From: Nitrospirae bacterium YQR-1
GTDB lineage: Bacteria > Nitrospirota > Thermodesulfovibrionia > Thermodesulfovibrionales > Magnetobacteriaceae
Assembly: GCA_039908095.1 (NCBI GenBank)
Contig: JAMOBJ010000005.1
Coordinates: 1-64,000, forward strand
Direction: 5' to 3'
DNA length: 64,000 bases
Shown: positions 8,763 through 16,634 of the stretch, in pieces
Position numbering within the stretch: the first letter of the stretch is position 1
How the letters are laid out: the number at the start of each line of letters is the position of its first letter
Position numbers and translations under genes: made by a program
Notes under the pieces: model-generated
What the model was told of the DNA's origin: nothing
Seen by the model: the letters and a program-made list of their open reading frames with translations, nothing else
The model's database searches: none

Positions 8763-9611
8763 TTAAGTGCCTGTTGAGGACCTGATTAATTCAATTAACT
8801 GTTCTTTCGTCTTAGGTATGGTGGTTGTCTTGTTCAACAGTAAGCCCGCATTTGAGAGTGCCTGAAACATTTCCATAACCACGGGTTTTGCAATGCCAAC
8901 GGAGCTGTTTTTTGTCAGTTTTGAGAAAACGGCCTCAGGGCTGCCCTCTGTTATTATTTTACCCTCGTTTAAGACATAAACGTGGTCAGCCCACGCATAG
9001 ACAAGGTCAATATCGTGGGTTGCAAGCAATATCGTCACACCGCTGTCGTGCAGATTATTCAGTATTTCCATAATACGGGTTTTATGTCTGTAATCAAGGC
9101 TTGAGGTGGGTTCGTCAAACACGATAAACTCCGGCTCCATGGCGATAATGTCCGCTATGGAGACTGCCTTCTTCTCTCCAAGGCTTAAAAAGTGAGCAGG
9201 CTTGTCCCTTAAATGTGTCACCTCTGTTTTTGCCATCGCCTGTTCCACTCTGCGCCTTACCTCTTCTATGCTCAAAGCCATGTTCACAGGGCCAAATGAT
9301 ACCTCCTGATACACGGTCAGTGAGAAAAGCTGACTCTCCGGGTCCTGAAAGACCACCCCGATGCGCTTTCTAAGATTAATTAAATCGCCCTTACTATAGC
9401 CGATTTCCACCCCGCCGCAGAAAATCTTACCGCCGGCAGGTTTCAACAGCCCGTTAAGGTGCAAAATCAGTGTGGATTTCCCTGAGCCGTTTGGGCCGAT
9501 AAGTGCAGTCTTTTCCCCTTTTTCAATTGACAGATTAACACCGGTAAGCGCAGCCGTGCCGTCAGGGTATGTATAACAGACATTTTTAAATTCAATAAGT
9601 GGTGTGTTCAC
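8763..9611 (-). CDS. cbiO: Cobalt ECF transporter ATPase
   Basis: ATPase of the energy-coupling-factor cobalt importer. 282 residues. Walker A GPNGSGKSTLILHLNG, Q-loop VFQDPESQLFS, a signature segment reading HFLSLGEKKAVSIA in place of LSGGQ, Walker B EFIVFDEPTSSLD and the switch-His ATHDID are all present. The LSLGEK form is common in CbiO. The stop is at 8763 and the start overlaps cbiQ by 4 bp, so it is last in the cbiK-M-N-Q-O operon. Confidence 0.95.
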   Translation of the reverse strand: MNTPLIEFKNVCYTYPDGTAALTGVNLSIEKGEKTALIGPNGSGKSTLILHLNGLLKPAGGKIFCGGVEIGYSKGDLINLRKRIGVVFQDPESQLFSLTVYQEVSFGPVNMALSIEEVRRRVEQAMAKTEVTHLRDKPAHFLSLGEKKAVSIADIIAMEPEFIVFDEPTSSLDYRHKTRIMEILNNLHDSGVTILLATHDIDLVYAWADHVYVLNEGKIITEGSPEAVFSKLTKNSSVGIAKPVVMEMFQALSNAGLLLNKTTTIPKTKEQLIELIRSSTGT

Positions 9612-10345
9612 CTTGCTAAGCTTCTTGTTAAAATTGAAATCAGAATCAGTGACGATACTGTTAATATTATAAAAAACACATTTATCTTAGAGTATGAGTA
9701 CTCTCTGTCGGGTACTTTGAGGCTTCCCTGAAAATTTCTGACCTGAAGTCCCCTTTCCAGAGTTGCCGCGTGGTTGAGTGTTTTAATAAAAAGACTTGAA
9801 ATCAAAATTCCAAGACTCCGGTACGAGGATTTAAGGGAAATATAACCAAGGCGTGAGGATTGAGATTTTGTGATTTTACTTGAAACTTCAAACAAAACAA
9901 AAATAAACCTGTAGGTAAGGGCTGAAATTTCAATCAGCACAGGCGGAATCCTGAGTCTCTGCAAGCAGGACACTATCTGAACAAACGGAGTCGTTGTGGA
10001 AATAAAAAAAAGGCAAAGCACGGAACCCAGAGCCTTAAAAAAAAGAGCAAGGGCTGTCATAAGAGCAGCCTTTGTGAGCCCTGTTTGAAATGATGAAAAA
10101 GACAGTACTGTAAGAGCAGATGTGGTTAAAGCAAAAAACGCAAAAGACAGCAGGAATTTAAAATAAAAACCAGGGGGGATATTCGCTCTGAACAGAGATA
10201 CAAAGGCCATGATAACCACTGTCATAACAGATACAAACGGGGAATCGCTTATAAGGGTAATCATAAGGAGTGACAGGGCAAATGACACTTTTTCCACCGG
10301 ATGGGTCTGACACAACTTATTTGTATATGCGTACGTATCCAGCAA
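9608..10345 (-). CDS. cbiQ: Cobalt ECF transporter transmembrane protein
   Basis: 245 residues with five or six hydrophobic segments. The EcfT family coupling helix is visible as the SRLGYISLKSSYRSLGILISSLFIK region (two charged Ala-Arg-Gly-type helices in other members; here SRLG). The HPVEKVSFALSLL N-terminus is typical of CbiQ. It couples CbiO ATP hydrolysis to the CbiMN substrate unit in the inner membrane. It overlaps cbiO by 4 bp and is 6 bp from cbiN. Confidence 0.9.
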   Translation of the reverse strand: MLDTYAYTNKLCQTHPVEKVSFALSLLMITLISDSPFVSVMTVVIMAFVSLFRANIPPGFYFKFLLSFAFFALTTSALTVLSFSSFQTGLTKAALMTALALFFKALGSVLCLFFISTTTPFVQIVSCLQRLRIPPVLIEISALTYRFIFVLFEVSSKITKSQSSRLGYISLKSSYRSLGILISSLFIKTLNHAATLERGLQVRNFQGSLKVPDREYSYSKINVFFIILTVSSLILISILTRSLAR

Positions 10346-10351
10346 GGTAAC

Positions 10352-10612
10352 TTATTTTTTCTTTTTTCTGAACACCAGAAAATAACCTATTAACGTAAAA
10401 CCAATTAGTATCTGAACTGAAAACAGAACACCTTCCAGCCTCCCGGGCTCCCATAGCGGCTTAATCCATGGCTTATAGTCATGTTGGACTGTAGTAATCA
10501 ACTGCTCCGCCTGGTCATCGGTTCCGGTAAAACCGGTGGTACCGTAAGAGACTATGCCAACAGTGGCTATGCAGAGAATGAGAGCGCTAAGGAGTATAAT
10601 TTTTATCTTCAT
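10352..10612 (-). CDS. cbiN: Cobalt transport protein, auxiliary substrate-component subunit
   Basis: 86 residues. An N-terminal hydrophobic helix, a short periplasmic loop with GTDDQAEQLI and PWIKPLWEP, and a second helix ending in RKKKK match CbiN. CbiN loads metal onto CbiM. The gene overlaps cbiM by 4 bp. Confidence 0.92.
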   Translation of the reverse strand: MKIKIILLSALILCIATVGIVSYGTTGFTGTDDQAEQLITTVQHDYKPWIKPLWEPGRLEGVLFSVQILIGFTLIGYFLVFRKKKK

Positions 10613-11355
10613 CTGGTATTGTTTTCCTTTTGTACTGTATAGGTTGGTATAATGTTGTCTTTTTGAAAATTCCTGAGATAATTGAAAACAAAAACGGTGA
10701 CGATGCCTTCTAAGGCTGCAAGGGGCAGTTGGGTAACAGCAAAAACAGACAGAAACTTTAAAAACGATGTAATATAGTTGTTCTCTGTGGGATAGGCAAG
10801 TGCTAACTGGAGGGACGTTACCATATAAGTGGATAAGTCACCCAGAGCTGCGGCTAAGAAAACCGACAATTGTATAGGCATCTTTATTTTTTTCATAAGA
10901 GCATATATGCCAAAAGAAACAAAGGCGCCGATTACTCCCATTGAAAACACATTGGCCCCAAGGGTGGAAACGCCGCCGTGGGCCAAAAGCAGGGCCTGAA
11001 ACACCAGAACTATAAGAGAAAGCACAACCATAGGCAGAGGGCCAAATAGTATTGCTCCGAGCCCTATCCCGGTAGGGTGCGAGCAGCTTCCGGCAACAGA
11101 TGGGATTTTCATAGCAGACACTACAAATAAAAATCCCGCTGAGACACCAAGCAGCAACTTAAATGATGAATTTTCCTGAGCTTGCTTTTTTATCATGCGT
11201 ACTCCAAGCGCTACAAATGGTAAAACCACAGCATACCAGCATAGGCACCACCATAGAGGCAGAAATCCCTCCATAATGTGCATTGCGTAGGCATGTACCG
11301 GTAAAATGACAGGTATCAGCAGAAGTGTTAACAAAAACACGGTTTTAACAACCAT
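10609..11355 (-). CDS. cbiM: Cobalt ECF transporter substrate-capture protein
   Basis: 248 residues from the ATG at 11355. A signal-like segment ends in HAYA just before MHIMEGFLPLWW. In CbiM/NikM the processed N-terminus is this Met-His pair, whose amide and His bind Co(II) or Ni(II), so cleavage at AYA|MHIMEG is predicted. A further conserved segment, SCSHPTGIGLGAILFGP, is also intact. A start ten codons further up would overlap cbiK and add a non-family MPCLLWRFTD. Here the cbiK stop and this ATG form TGATATG, indicating translational coupling. Cobalt rather than nickel is inferred from the cbi context and the cobalamin riboswitch. Confidence 0.93.
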   Translation of the reverse strand: MVVKTVFLLTLLLIPVILPVHAYAMHIMEGFLPLWWCLCWYAVVLPFVALGVRMIKKQAQENSSFKLLLGVSAGFLFVVSAMKIPSVAGSCSHPTGIGLGAILFGPLPMVVLSLIVLVFQALLLAHGGVSTLGANVFSMGVIGAFVSFGIYALMKKIKMPIQLSVFLAAALGDLSTYMVTSLQLALAYPTENNYITSFLKFLSVFAVTQLPLAALEGIVTVFVFNYLRNFQKDNIIPTYTVQKENNTR

Positions 11356-11356
11356 A

Positions 11357-12193
11357 TCAGTAAATCTCCATAAGAGACATGGCACGCTCTACTCTCTTTA
11401 TAAATATTTCAGGTATTCCCTCATAAAAACCCAGGCCTTTGGAGTAAACCTCCGCCTCGTGCTCTACATTGAGACATTCCACCTGACAACCTCTGCTTTG
11501 CAGGGCGGTTTTAAAGCTGTTGTCATCACCCATCAGGTCGTGTTCAAAGTGCAGCCCGGAGATAAACATAAAGGGAATTAACCTCACCCGTTTTTTGTTT
11601 TCAGCCTCAGGGTGTGCAAACAGTTCATTCAGCGCCCATACTCTGTCCGGGATGCCGTCAACGGTAGCAAGAAATGTATTATTAAACCTCTGTGTAATGT
11701 ATGAGTCAAGGGAGAGGTAGAGGATATTTGCAGGGTCTGTGCAAAGAGGTGTGCCGTGAGCGACAACAATGTTGAAACCCTCATCGTGTTTAAGAAAACT
11801 TCCGGCTATCAGCTCAAAAACCTCATGCACGTACTGCCATCTGTGAAGGAGTGTTTCCCCTGCAACGATACGCATTCCCGGAAAGGCGTTGCAGGTCTCT
11901 ATTAACATCTGATACTCGGTGCCGGGAAAAATCTGAAGCGGCTGAATGACGGCTTTTCTGTAGCCGCGGTCCTCTAATTGAGCCAGAGCTTGCAGAATGC
12001 CGGGGACTCCGGTTTTTTCACGTATTATCTCCGATGTATATGCCCATTGGATTTCGTGGCCGGGGTAATGTTCCCTGAGCTTTTTATCAAACCTGTCGTA
12101 TGCGGCTTTTCCGCGTGAAGTTGTGCCAAAGGCGGCAATTACAACAGCGGGAGCTTCCCTTAAGTTCCGTTTTTTTAGTTTACGTTCTTTCAC
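11357..12193 (-). CDS. cbiK: Sirohydrochlorin cobaltochelatase
   Basis: Inserts Co(II) into sirohydrochlorin (or the oxidised precorrin-2) in the anaerobic cobalamin route. 278 residues. AAFGTTSRGKAAYD is the N-terminal chelatase motif. Two metal-binding His stretches are visible, VVAHGTPL and FISGLHFEHDLMGDD. It appears to start with GTG at 12193. No strong SD is seen, but an AAAGG stretch lies about 12 nt up. It is first in the cobalt uptake operon downstream of the cobalamin riboswitch, so chelation and import respond together. No signal peptide is obvious, so it is cytoplasmic. Confidence 0.92.
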   Translation of the reverse strand: MKERKLKKRNLREAPAVVIAAFGTTSRGKAAYDRFDKKLREHYPGHEIQWAYTSEIIREKTGVPGILQALAQLEDRGYRKAVIQPLQIFPGTEYQMLIETCNAFPGMRIVAGETLLHRWQYVHEVFELIAGSFLKHDEGFNIVVAHGTPLCTDPANILYLSLDSYITQRFNNTFLATVDGIPDRVWALNELFAHPEAENKKRVRLIPFMFISGLHFEHDLMGDDNSFKTALQSRGCQVECLNVEHEAEVYSKGLGFYEGIPEIFIKRVERAMSLMEIY

Positions 12194-12289
12194 GATGTGC
12201 GCCGCCTTTGTGTTTTAGATAAGAGGATAACTGCAGCATGTTGTACAGAATAAAAAACATAAACATCATATGACCACCCTCGTAGTGCT

Positions 12290-12310
12290 AAGGAGACAAA
12301 ATATCTCCTT
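12290..12310 (-). promoter_or_regulatory. Hairpin just after the cobalamin aptamer
   Basis: AAGGAGA/TCTCCTT form a 7-bp stem with loop TATTTTG in the minus-strand RNA, 8 nt after the aptamer and about 97 nt before cbiK. No U-run follows, so an intrinsic terminator is not supported. An RNA switch element of another kind is possible. Confidence 0.5.
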
Positions 12311-12317
12311 TTAAATT

Positions 12318-12464
12318 TAAGCGGCCAGGTTTTCCGGCTTAGGGCGTCCTACTAACCCGCCTTCCCAGGTTTTATCCCAGTGGCTGTATAGAGAGGGCTT
12401 TCGTTCCCACCACGGCTGCGGGGCAGCGTGAGATTCTTTCATACTCCACTTCCCTTACCGCTTA
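12318..12464 (-). promoter_or_regulatory. Cobalamin riboswitch aptamer
   Basis: On the minus strand the closing stem TAAGCGG pairs with CCGCTTA at the far end. In between lie the family hallmarks: AAGGGAA near the 5' end, the GCTGCCCCGCAGC hairpin core, GGGAACGAAAGCC, CACTGGGA, CTGGGAAGG and the late AAGCCGGAAAACCTGGCC. It leads into cbiK-cbiM-cbiN-cbiQ-cbiO. AdoCbl binding would repress cobalt uptake. A possible -10, TATACAT, lies just upstream of the aptamer. Confidence 0.9.
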
Positions 12465-12546
12465 TACATGTATGTATAGCCTAAACGATAGTTATCTGAA
12501 AAGTCAACTGTACCGGTGTTTTTATAAACATGTTAATTAAACCGAT

Positions 12547-13002
12547 TTAAAAAAACTCATCCCAGACAAACAGATACGGCTTAACATCTTTCATAAGTTT
12601 CGCTGATACAACATCTCCGACAAAAAGTTCGTGGTCACCTGCCGAGAACACACTATTAAGTTTACACTCACAATACGCCATGGCACTTTCTATAACCGGT
12701 GAACCGTTTGGTGCATTAAAGTACGGAATGTTTTTAAACTTATTAACTGTCCTGCCGCTGCTGAAACCAAAAAGCCTGGCCTCTTTGGACTGCTCCGATG
12801 AAAGCACATTTATTGCAAAATATCCCGACTCTTTAATCAGCTCATTAGAATATCTGCCCGGAGCAATTGAAACCATCAACATCAAAGGACTAAAAGAGAC
12901 CTGTGAGACCCAGCTTGCAGTCATGCCGTTTACCTTACCTTTTGCATTTACCGTTATTACATATACACCGTGCGTTATGCCCTTTGCTACAACACTCTGC
13001 AT
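12547..13002 (-). CDS. Flavin reductase-like domain protein (FMN-binding split barrel)
   Basis: 151 residues from the ATG at 13002, chosen because an AGGAGG sits 6 nt upstream. The longer open frame adds a non-family hydrophobic leader. The motifs GVYVITVNAKGKVNGMTASWVSQVSFSPLMLMVSI and FAINVLSSEQ match the flavin reductase/FlaRed family, in which the TASW stretch holds FMN. The C-terminus HELFVGDVVSAK...PYLFVW is also typical. Members reduce flavins or act as FMN partners such as high-molecular-weight rubredoxin oxidoreductases; the partner is unknown. It is a single gene with gaps on both sides. Confidence 0.87.
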   Translation of the reverse strand: MQSVVAKGITHGVYVITVNAKGKVNGMTASWVSQVSFSPLMLMVSIAPGRYSNELIKESGYFAINVLSSEQSKEARLFGFSSGRTVNKFKNIPYFNAPNGSPVIESAMAYCECKLNSVFSAGDHELFVGDVVSAKLMKDVKPYLFVWDEFF

Positions 13003-13130
13003 ATTTTCCTCCTGTATATTTTCTTGAGTTACTAAAAGTGTTGCTAAAAGCAACCACAAAGTCGTCACATTGCCTTATCATAAAACTATACACTAATTCA
13101 ATTGTTAAAAACAAATTCAAAATTAATACA

Positions 13131-13176
13131 CGAAATCCGATATAGAAAATCCGGCAGCCTGCTAAAAGTGGTTTTT
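13131..13176. repeat. Direct repeat, copy 1, flanking the dppBC-type pair
   Basis: GAAATCCGATATAGAAAA..., then GGCAGCCTGCTAAAAGTGG, recurs at 15021 with a few changes. Copies lie on both sides of the two permease genes, in the same orientation. This could be a target duplication, a recombination scar, or an unrelated regulatory repeat. Confidence 0.65.
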
Positions 13177-13308
13177 TGAGCGGAAATTTCAGATTACAGC
13201 AGACTATCCATTTTTTTCTACTATACACGGTGAGGAAGGAGTGGTCTTTACGTTTCTCTGTTTATAATTCACTGTTATGGTATAATTGCACTCAGGATGC
13301 TTTAGGAT

Positions 13309-14229
13309 ATGCTGAGGTTTATTATAAAAAAAGCGGCTGTGGTGGTTTTACTGATTTCAGGAATAACCTTTATAACGTTTCTGCTTATAAACATGCTGCC
13401 CGGCGATCCAGCCGAGGGGCTTGTCGGTCAACACGCAAAACCTGAAGACCTGCAAAGGATAAGGGCATCCCTTGGCGTTGACAAACCTTTTATTGTTCAA
13501 TATGCCGGATACGTTGCTCTCGTTTTTAAGGGAAACCTTGGCCGCTCTTACTATTCAAACAGGGATGTGCTGGATGAGATACTCAGAAAACTACCAAACA
13601 CGCTGACACTTGCCGCCTCAGCAGTTTTTCTGGCAACGGTGCTGGGAACTGTTCTGGGTTTTGTAGCCGGCCTAAATACTGGAAAGTTTGCAGATAAGCT
13701 GCTTTCAACACTTTCTCTGGCAGGCATGAGTATGCCGGTATTTTGGAGCGGACTTATCTTAATGTTAGTCCTGAGTTTGAAACTAAAACTACTGCCTCCA
13801 TCCGGCACCGGAGGATTAAAATTCCTGATTCTTCCAGCCATAACCCTCTCCCTGCCGGTTATATCGGGTATTGCCGGAATCACAAGGGCATCTGTTGTTG
13901 AAACCCTCGATATGCCCTTTGTTAAGGTACTGAAAGCAAAGGGGTTAACGCCGTTTAGAATTAATTTCATTCACATTCTAAAAAACATCCTGATACCGGT
14001 TATAACCGTAATAGGGCTTGATTTTGCAAGTTTTCTAAATGGTGCAGTGCTGACTGAGACGATTTTCGGCTGGGATGGGATAGGACGCTTTACAGTAGAT
14101 GGCATCCTGAAGCGCGATTACCCTGTCGTATTAGGGTGCATAATAACCGGCACTTTTATTTTTGTTTTCATAAATGCAGCAGTGGATATTATTTACCGGT
14201 ACGTTGACCCGAGAATCAGGGTGTCATGA
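13309..14229 (+). CDS. ABC transporter permease, DppB/OppB type
   Basis: 306 residues, six predicted membrane segments. The N-terminus FITFLLINMLPGDPAEGLVG and the coupling EAA-loop region TRASVVETLDMPFVKVLKAKGL are those of peptide/nickel-type importer permeases. The end ...DPRIRVS is also usual. It overlaps the next gene by ATGA (start at 14226). No substrate-binding protein or ATPase gene is within the window, so the cognate partners must lie elsewhere, and the substrate (oligopeptide, dipeptide or nickel) cannot be given. Confidence 0.9.
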   Translation: MLRFIIKKAAVVVLLISGITFITFLLINMLPGDPAEGLVGQHAKPEDLQRIRASLGVDKPFIVQYAGYVALVFKGNLGRSYYSNRDVLDEILRKLPNTLTLAASAVFLATVLGTVLGFVAGLNTGKFADKLLSTLSLAGMSMPVFWSGLILMLVLSLKLKLLPPSGTGGLKFLILPAITLSLPVISGIAGITRASVVETLDMPFVKVLKAKGLTPFRINFIHILKNILIPVITVIGLDFASFLNGAVLTETIFGWDGIGRFTVDGILKRDYPVVLGCIITGTFIFVFINAAVDIIYRYVDPRIRVS

Positions 14230-15014
14230 GAATGACTGTTAAATCAATCCCGCTGATAATTTTAACAATTATAGTGTTGGCTGTAGGTTTTGCAGGGTTT
14301 CTAACCCCATATGATCCATTTAAGATAGATTTAGATAGCATAAAAGAGGGGCCGACAATAAAACATCCGTTTGGTACGGACAGTAAGGGAAGGGATGTTT
14401 TATGTCGTGTGCTTTATGGAGGGAGGATTTCACTGGGCGTATCATTTGTAGCTGCAGCCGTTGCTTTGTCAATTGGGTTTTTTGTGGGACTCGTATCAGG
14501 CTATTTTAGCGGAATAGTGGATACGGTTTTAATGGCGATAGTGGATTTGACGCTCTCCTTTCCGTCTTTACTGTTGGCAATAGGGATTTCCGTGTTACTG
14601 CCACCAAGCGTCTTTACAGTAATGACGGCAATATCAATAGTGGGGTGGGCGGCTTTTGCACGTCTTATACGCGCTCAGGTACTAAAAATAAAAGAAATGC
14701 CCTATGTTGAGGCGGCACGCTCAATCGGGGCCGGTAGTATGCGTATCATAGTCTTTCACATTTTGCCTCAGTGTTTACCTATTGCGATAGCAATGTTTGG
14801 GTTAAAGTTCAGCGGCTATATTCTAACCGAGGCGTCGTTGAGTTTTCTGGGGCTGGGGCCGCAGCCCCCTGTTCCAAGCTGGGGCAACATGGTAAGTGAA
14901 AACAGGGCTTACCTGCTCTCAGAACCATGGATGGTGATTTTTCCGGGTTTGGCTATCGCCTCAACGGCGCTCTGTTTTAATCTCGCAGGTGATTTGCTAA
15001 ATAAAAAGAGTTAA
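14226..15014 (+). CDS. ABC transporter permease, DppC/OppC type
   Basis: 262 residues. The HPFGTDSKGRDVLCRVLYGGR motif near residue 45 is the N-terminal signature of DppC/OppC, and the EAA-like loop reads RAQVLKIKEMPYVEAARSIGAG. Overlap with the upstream permease implies a heterodimeric channel. The C-terminus SLSFLGLGPQPPVPSWGNMV is intact and family-typical. The pair is bordered by two near-identical 46-bp direct repeats. Confidence 0.9.
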   Translation: MRMTVKSIPLIILTIIVLAVGFAGFLTPYDPFKIDLDSIKEGPTIKHPFGTDSKGRDVLCRVLYGGRISLGVSFVAAAVALSIGFFVGLVSGYFSGIVDTVLMAIVDLTLSFPSLLLAIGISVLLPPSVFTVMTAISIVGWAAFARLIRAQVLKIKEMPYVEAARSIGAGSMRIIVFHILPQCLPIAIAMFGLKFSGYILTEASLSFLGLGPQPPVPSWGNMVSENRAYLLSEPWMVIFPGLAIASTALCFNLAGDLLNKKS

Positions 15015-15020
15015 GTATCC

Positions 15021-15067
15021 CGGAATCCGATATAGAAAAACAGGCAGCCCGCTAAAAGTGGTTTTTA
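15021..15067. repeat. Direct repeat, copy 2, flanking the dppBC-type pair
   Basis: GGAATCCGATATAGAAAA, then GGCAGCCCGCTAAAAGTGG, begins 7 bp after the dppC-type stop. It matches copy 1 at 13131-13176 over most of its length. It is not part of the dispersed palindromic element. Confidence 0.65.
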
Positions 15068-15114
15068 AGATGTTGCTTTGATTAGTGAAGCGTTAAAAGA
15101 CTATTTCGAGGGGA

Positions 15115-15408
15115 TTATTTAAAAAACTTAAAAAGAGCGAAGATAACCCCTATTTGGCTCGCCCAGAAAATAAACATCCACTTGAGTATTTCAGCCTTTG
15201 TGTCTGAGATTTTTGTATCAAGTCTATTTATATCTTCTTTTAGCTCTGCTTTTGCAGCCTGCAAATCAGCCTTAGCAGCAAGGTGTTCAGCACCTGCTTC
15301 TTGTGCGACCTTCAGTGTGTCCGACAAGCCCTTTGCCTGTTCATCTGAAAAGCCGGATGATTTCAATGTTTCAAATACCTTCAACGTATCAAAAAATAAT
15401 GTTGCCAT
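15115..15408 (-). CDS. DUF1640-like coiled-coil protein with C-terminal membrane helix
   Basis: 97 residues. The DTLKVFETLKSSGFSDEQAKGLSDTLK start is that of the DUF1640/CCDC90-like family. A charged coiled coil (AEHLAAKADLQAAKAELKEDINRLDTK) follows, and the protein ends in a hydrophobic segment (WMFIFWASQIGVIFALFKFF). It should be anchored by its C-terminus with the coil in the cytoplasm. Bacterial members have unknown roles and often sit next to phage- or RM-related genes; none is seen here. A good promoter and operator lie upstream, so it is transcribed alone. Confidence 0.72.
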   Translation of the reverse strand: MATLFFDTLKVFETLKSSGFSDEQAKGLSDTLKVAQEAGAEHLAAKADLQAAKAELKEDINRLDTKISDTKAEILKWMFIFWASQIGVIFALFKFFK

Positions 15409-15434
15409 GAATACCTCCTTACTCTTTCTACCTT

Positions 15435-15476
15435 AGAATAGAAAAAATTTGAGCAAGCTGTCAACCTCCATTGACA
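15435..15476 (-). promoter_or_regulatory. Promoter and palindrome for the DUF1640-like gene
   Basis: On the minus strand TTGACA (15464-15459) and TATTCT (15440-15435) are 18 bp apart, and an AAGGAGG ribosome site follows before the start at 15408. TGTCAA-CCTCCA-TTGACA (15459-15476) is an inverted repeat whose one arm is the -35, so a repressor site is plausible. Confidence 0.6.
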
Positions 15477-15664
15477 CCCCCCTTTATCTGTAGGCTACTG
15501 TGGTTCAGGCGACAGAGGATACTTCTTACTTTTCTACCCACTCGATCCAGTAAAGAGCTTTTTTTTCTTAACCCTTCCGGTGATTTCTTACTTCTTATTA
15601 TCTCCTTTAATTTCAACTCCTTTACTCGTTTTTCTTACCTCTATGTCGGATTTCGGGAATAATA
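15477..15664. other. Gene-free stretch between divergent promoters
   Basis: This C/T-rich interval holds no ORF with a credible start or coding bias on either strand. It separates the DUF1640-like promoter from the hemerythrin promoter. Confidence 0.35.
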
Positions 15665-15694
15665 TTGACATATACTTCATACATTCAGTATCAT
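15665..15694 (+). promoter_or_regulatory. Sigma-70-like promoter of the hemerythrin gene
   Basis: TTGACA at 15665-15670 and TATCAT at 15689-15694 are 18 bp apart, 49 bp before the hemerythrin ATG. A GAGGTG ribosome site follows. Confidence 0.65.
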
Positions 15695-15742
15695 TAGTCA
15701 GAAAATATACTGTGCGTTTAGTAAATTACTGTGAGGTGAATT

Positions 15743-16150
15743 ATGCCATTTATAGACTTTGTTGATAAACTGAAAGTTAATGTAACCGAAATTGACAACC
15801 AGCATAAAAAACTAATCGATATAATCAATGAACTCCATAATGCAATGGCAACCGGTAAGGGTATTACTGTTTTAGGAAAAACATTAAATGAATTAATTGA
15901 ATATACCAAAAGTCATTTCTCAATGGAGGAAAACTTAATACAAAAGTATAAGTACTCAGACAATAATAAACATAAGACCGAACACGATAAATTGACCAAA
16001 CAGGTGGTTGACCTAAAGAGTGATTTTGAAGCCGGCAAGATGGTTGTCACCGTGGAAGTTATGAATTTCCTGAAGAAATGGCTTAATGACCACATCCTTG
16101 ATAAAGACAAACATCTCGCAGTTTTCTTAAATGAAAAAGGGGTTAAATAA
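15743..16150 (+). CDS. Bacteriohemerythrin
   Basis: 135 residues, a stand-alone hemerythrin. The di-iron ligands are all visible: H21, the HxxxE pair H58/E62, the HxxxH pair H77/H81 and the HxxxxD pair H117/D122. Such proteins bind O2 reversibly in the cytoplasm, for oxygen sensing, storage or delivery in microaerophiles and anaerobes. The N-terminus (MPFIDFVDKLKVNVTEIDNQH) is typical. It is monocistronic, with its own promoter and a weak hairpin after the stop (16158-16178). Confidence 0.95.
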   Translation: MPFIDFVDKLKVNVTEIDNQHKKLIDIINELHNAMATGKGITVLGKTLNELIEYTKSHFSMEENLIQKYKYSDNNKHKTEHDKLTKQVVDLKSDFEAGKMVVTVEVMNFLKKWLNDHILDKDKHLAVFLNEKGVK

Positions 16151-16207
16151 CCGTTGTTCTAAGACATGACAAGTCTTATTTGGACTATATACGTTTAAAT
16201 TAAACTC

Positions 16208-16245
16208 TGTATCAAAAAAAATATCCGCTTGTATCGTGTGATACA
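16208..16245. promoter_or_regulatory. TGTATC half-sites upstream of the TM2 gene
   Basis: TGTATC occurs at 16208. An inverted pair TGTATC-GTGT-GATACA sits at 16230-16245, ahead of the TM2 gene. The pattern fits a dimeric repressor or activator site; no regulator is assigned. Confidence 0.4.
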
Positions 16246-16333
16246 GACACGTACAAAATAATAGGTTATCATGAAGTCAGATAACGGGGGTTCATAAGAA
16301 CCTCAATCAAAAAAACATGATGAGGGTAAAAAC

Positions 16334-16558
16334 ATGACGAATGAACAGGGATCAGAGAAAAGCCGTTTAGTAACATTATTACTGTGCTTCTTCCTCGGTT
16401 GGGCTGGAGGCCATCGTTTCTATGTAAATAAGGTAGGCACCGGCATCATAATGTTAGTCACAATGGGTGGTTTTGGAATCTGGTATTTTGTTGACTTAGT
16501 AATGATAAGTCTCGGTGCTTTTAAAGACAAAGAAAATCAGTCTATAACTAAGTGGTAG
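16334..16558 (+). CDS. TM2-domain membrane protein
   Basis: 74 residues. LLLCFFLGWAGGHRFYVNKVGTGI and the second helix GFGIWYFVDLVMISLGAFKD form the TM2 domain, with two membrane helices around a short DRF-like turn (here HRF). Function in bacteria is unclear. An SD (GAGGG) is 6 nt from the ATG, and a small GGTTC/GAACC hairpin lies in the leader. A strong intrinsic terminator follows, so it is monocistronic. Confidence 0.85.
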   Translation: MTNEQGSEKSRLVTLLLCFFLGWAGGHRFYVNKVGTGIIMLVTMGGFGIWYFVDLVMISLGAFKDKENQSITKW

Positions 16559-16585
16559 GGCAGCCGCACTTCTCCATATTATTTA

Positions 16586-16617
16586 AAAACAGGGAGGTTA
16601 AAAACCTCCCTGTTTTT
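16586..16617 (+). terminator. Intrinsic terminator after the TM2 gene
   Basis: A perfect 14-bp stem AAAACAGGGAGGTT/AACCTCCCTGTTTT with loop AAA, ending in a T-run. It is 27 bp after the TM2 stop. As it is nearly symmetric with an A-rich left flank, it could also work on the other strand. Confidence 0.9.
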
Positions 16618-16634
16618 ATTACTGAGGGAATGAT

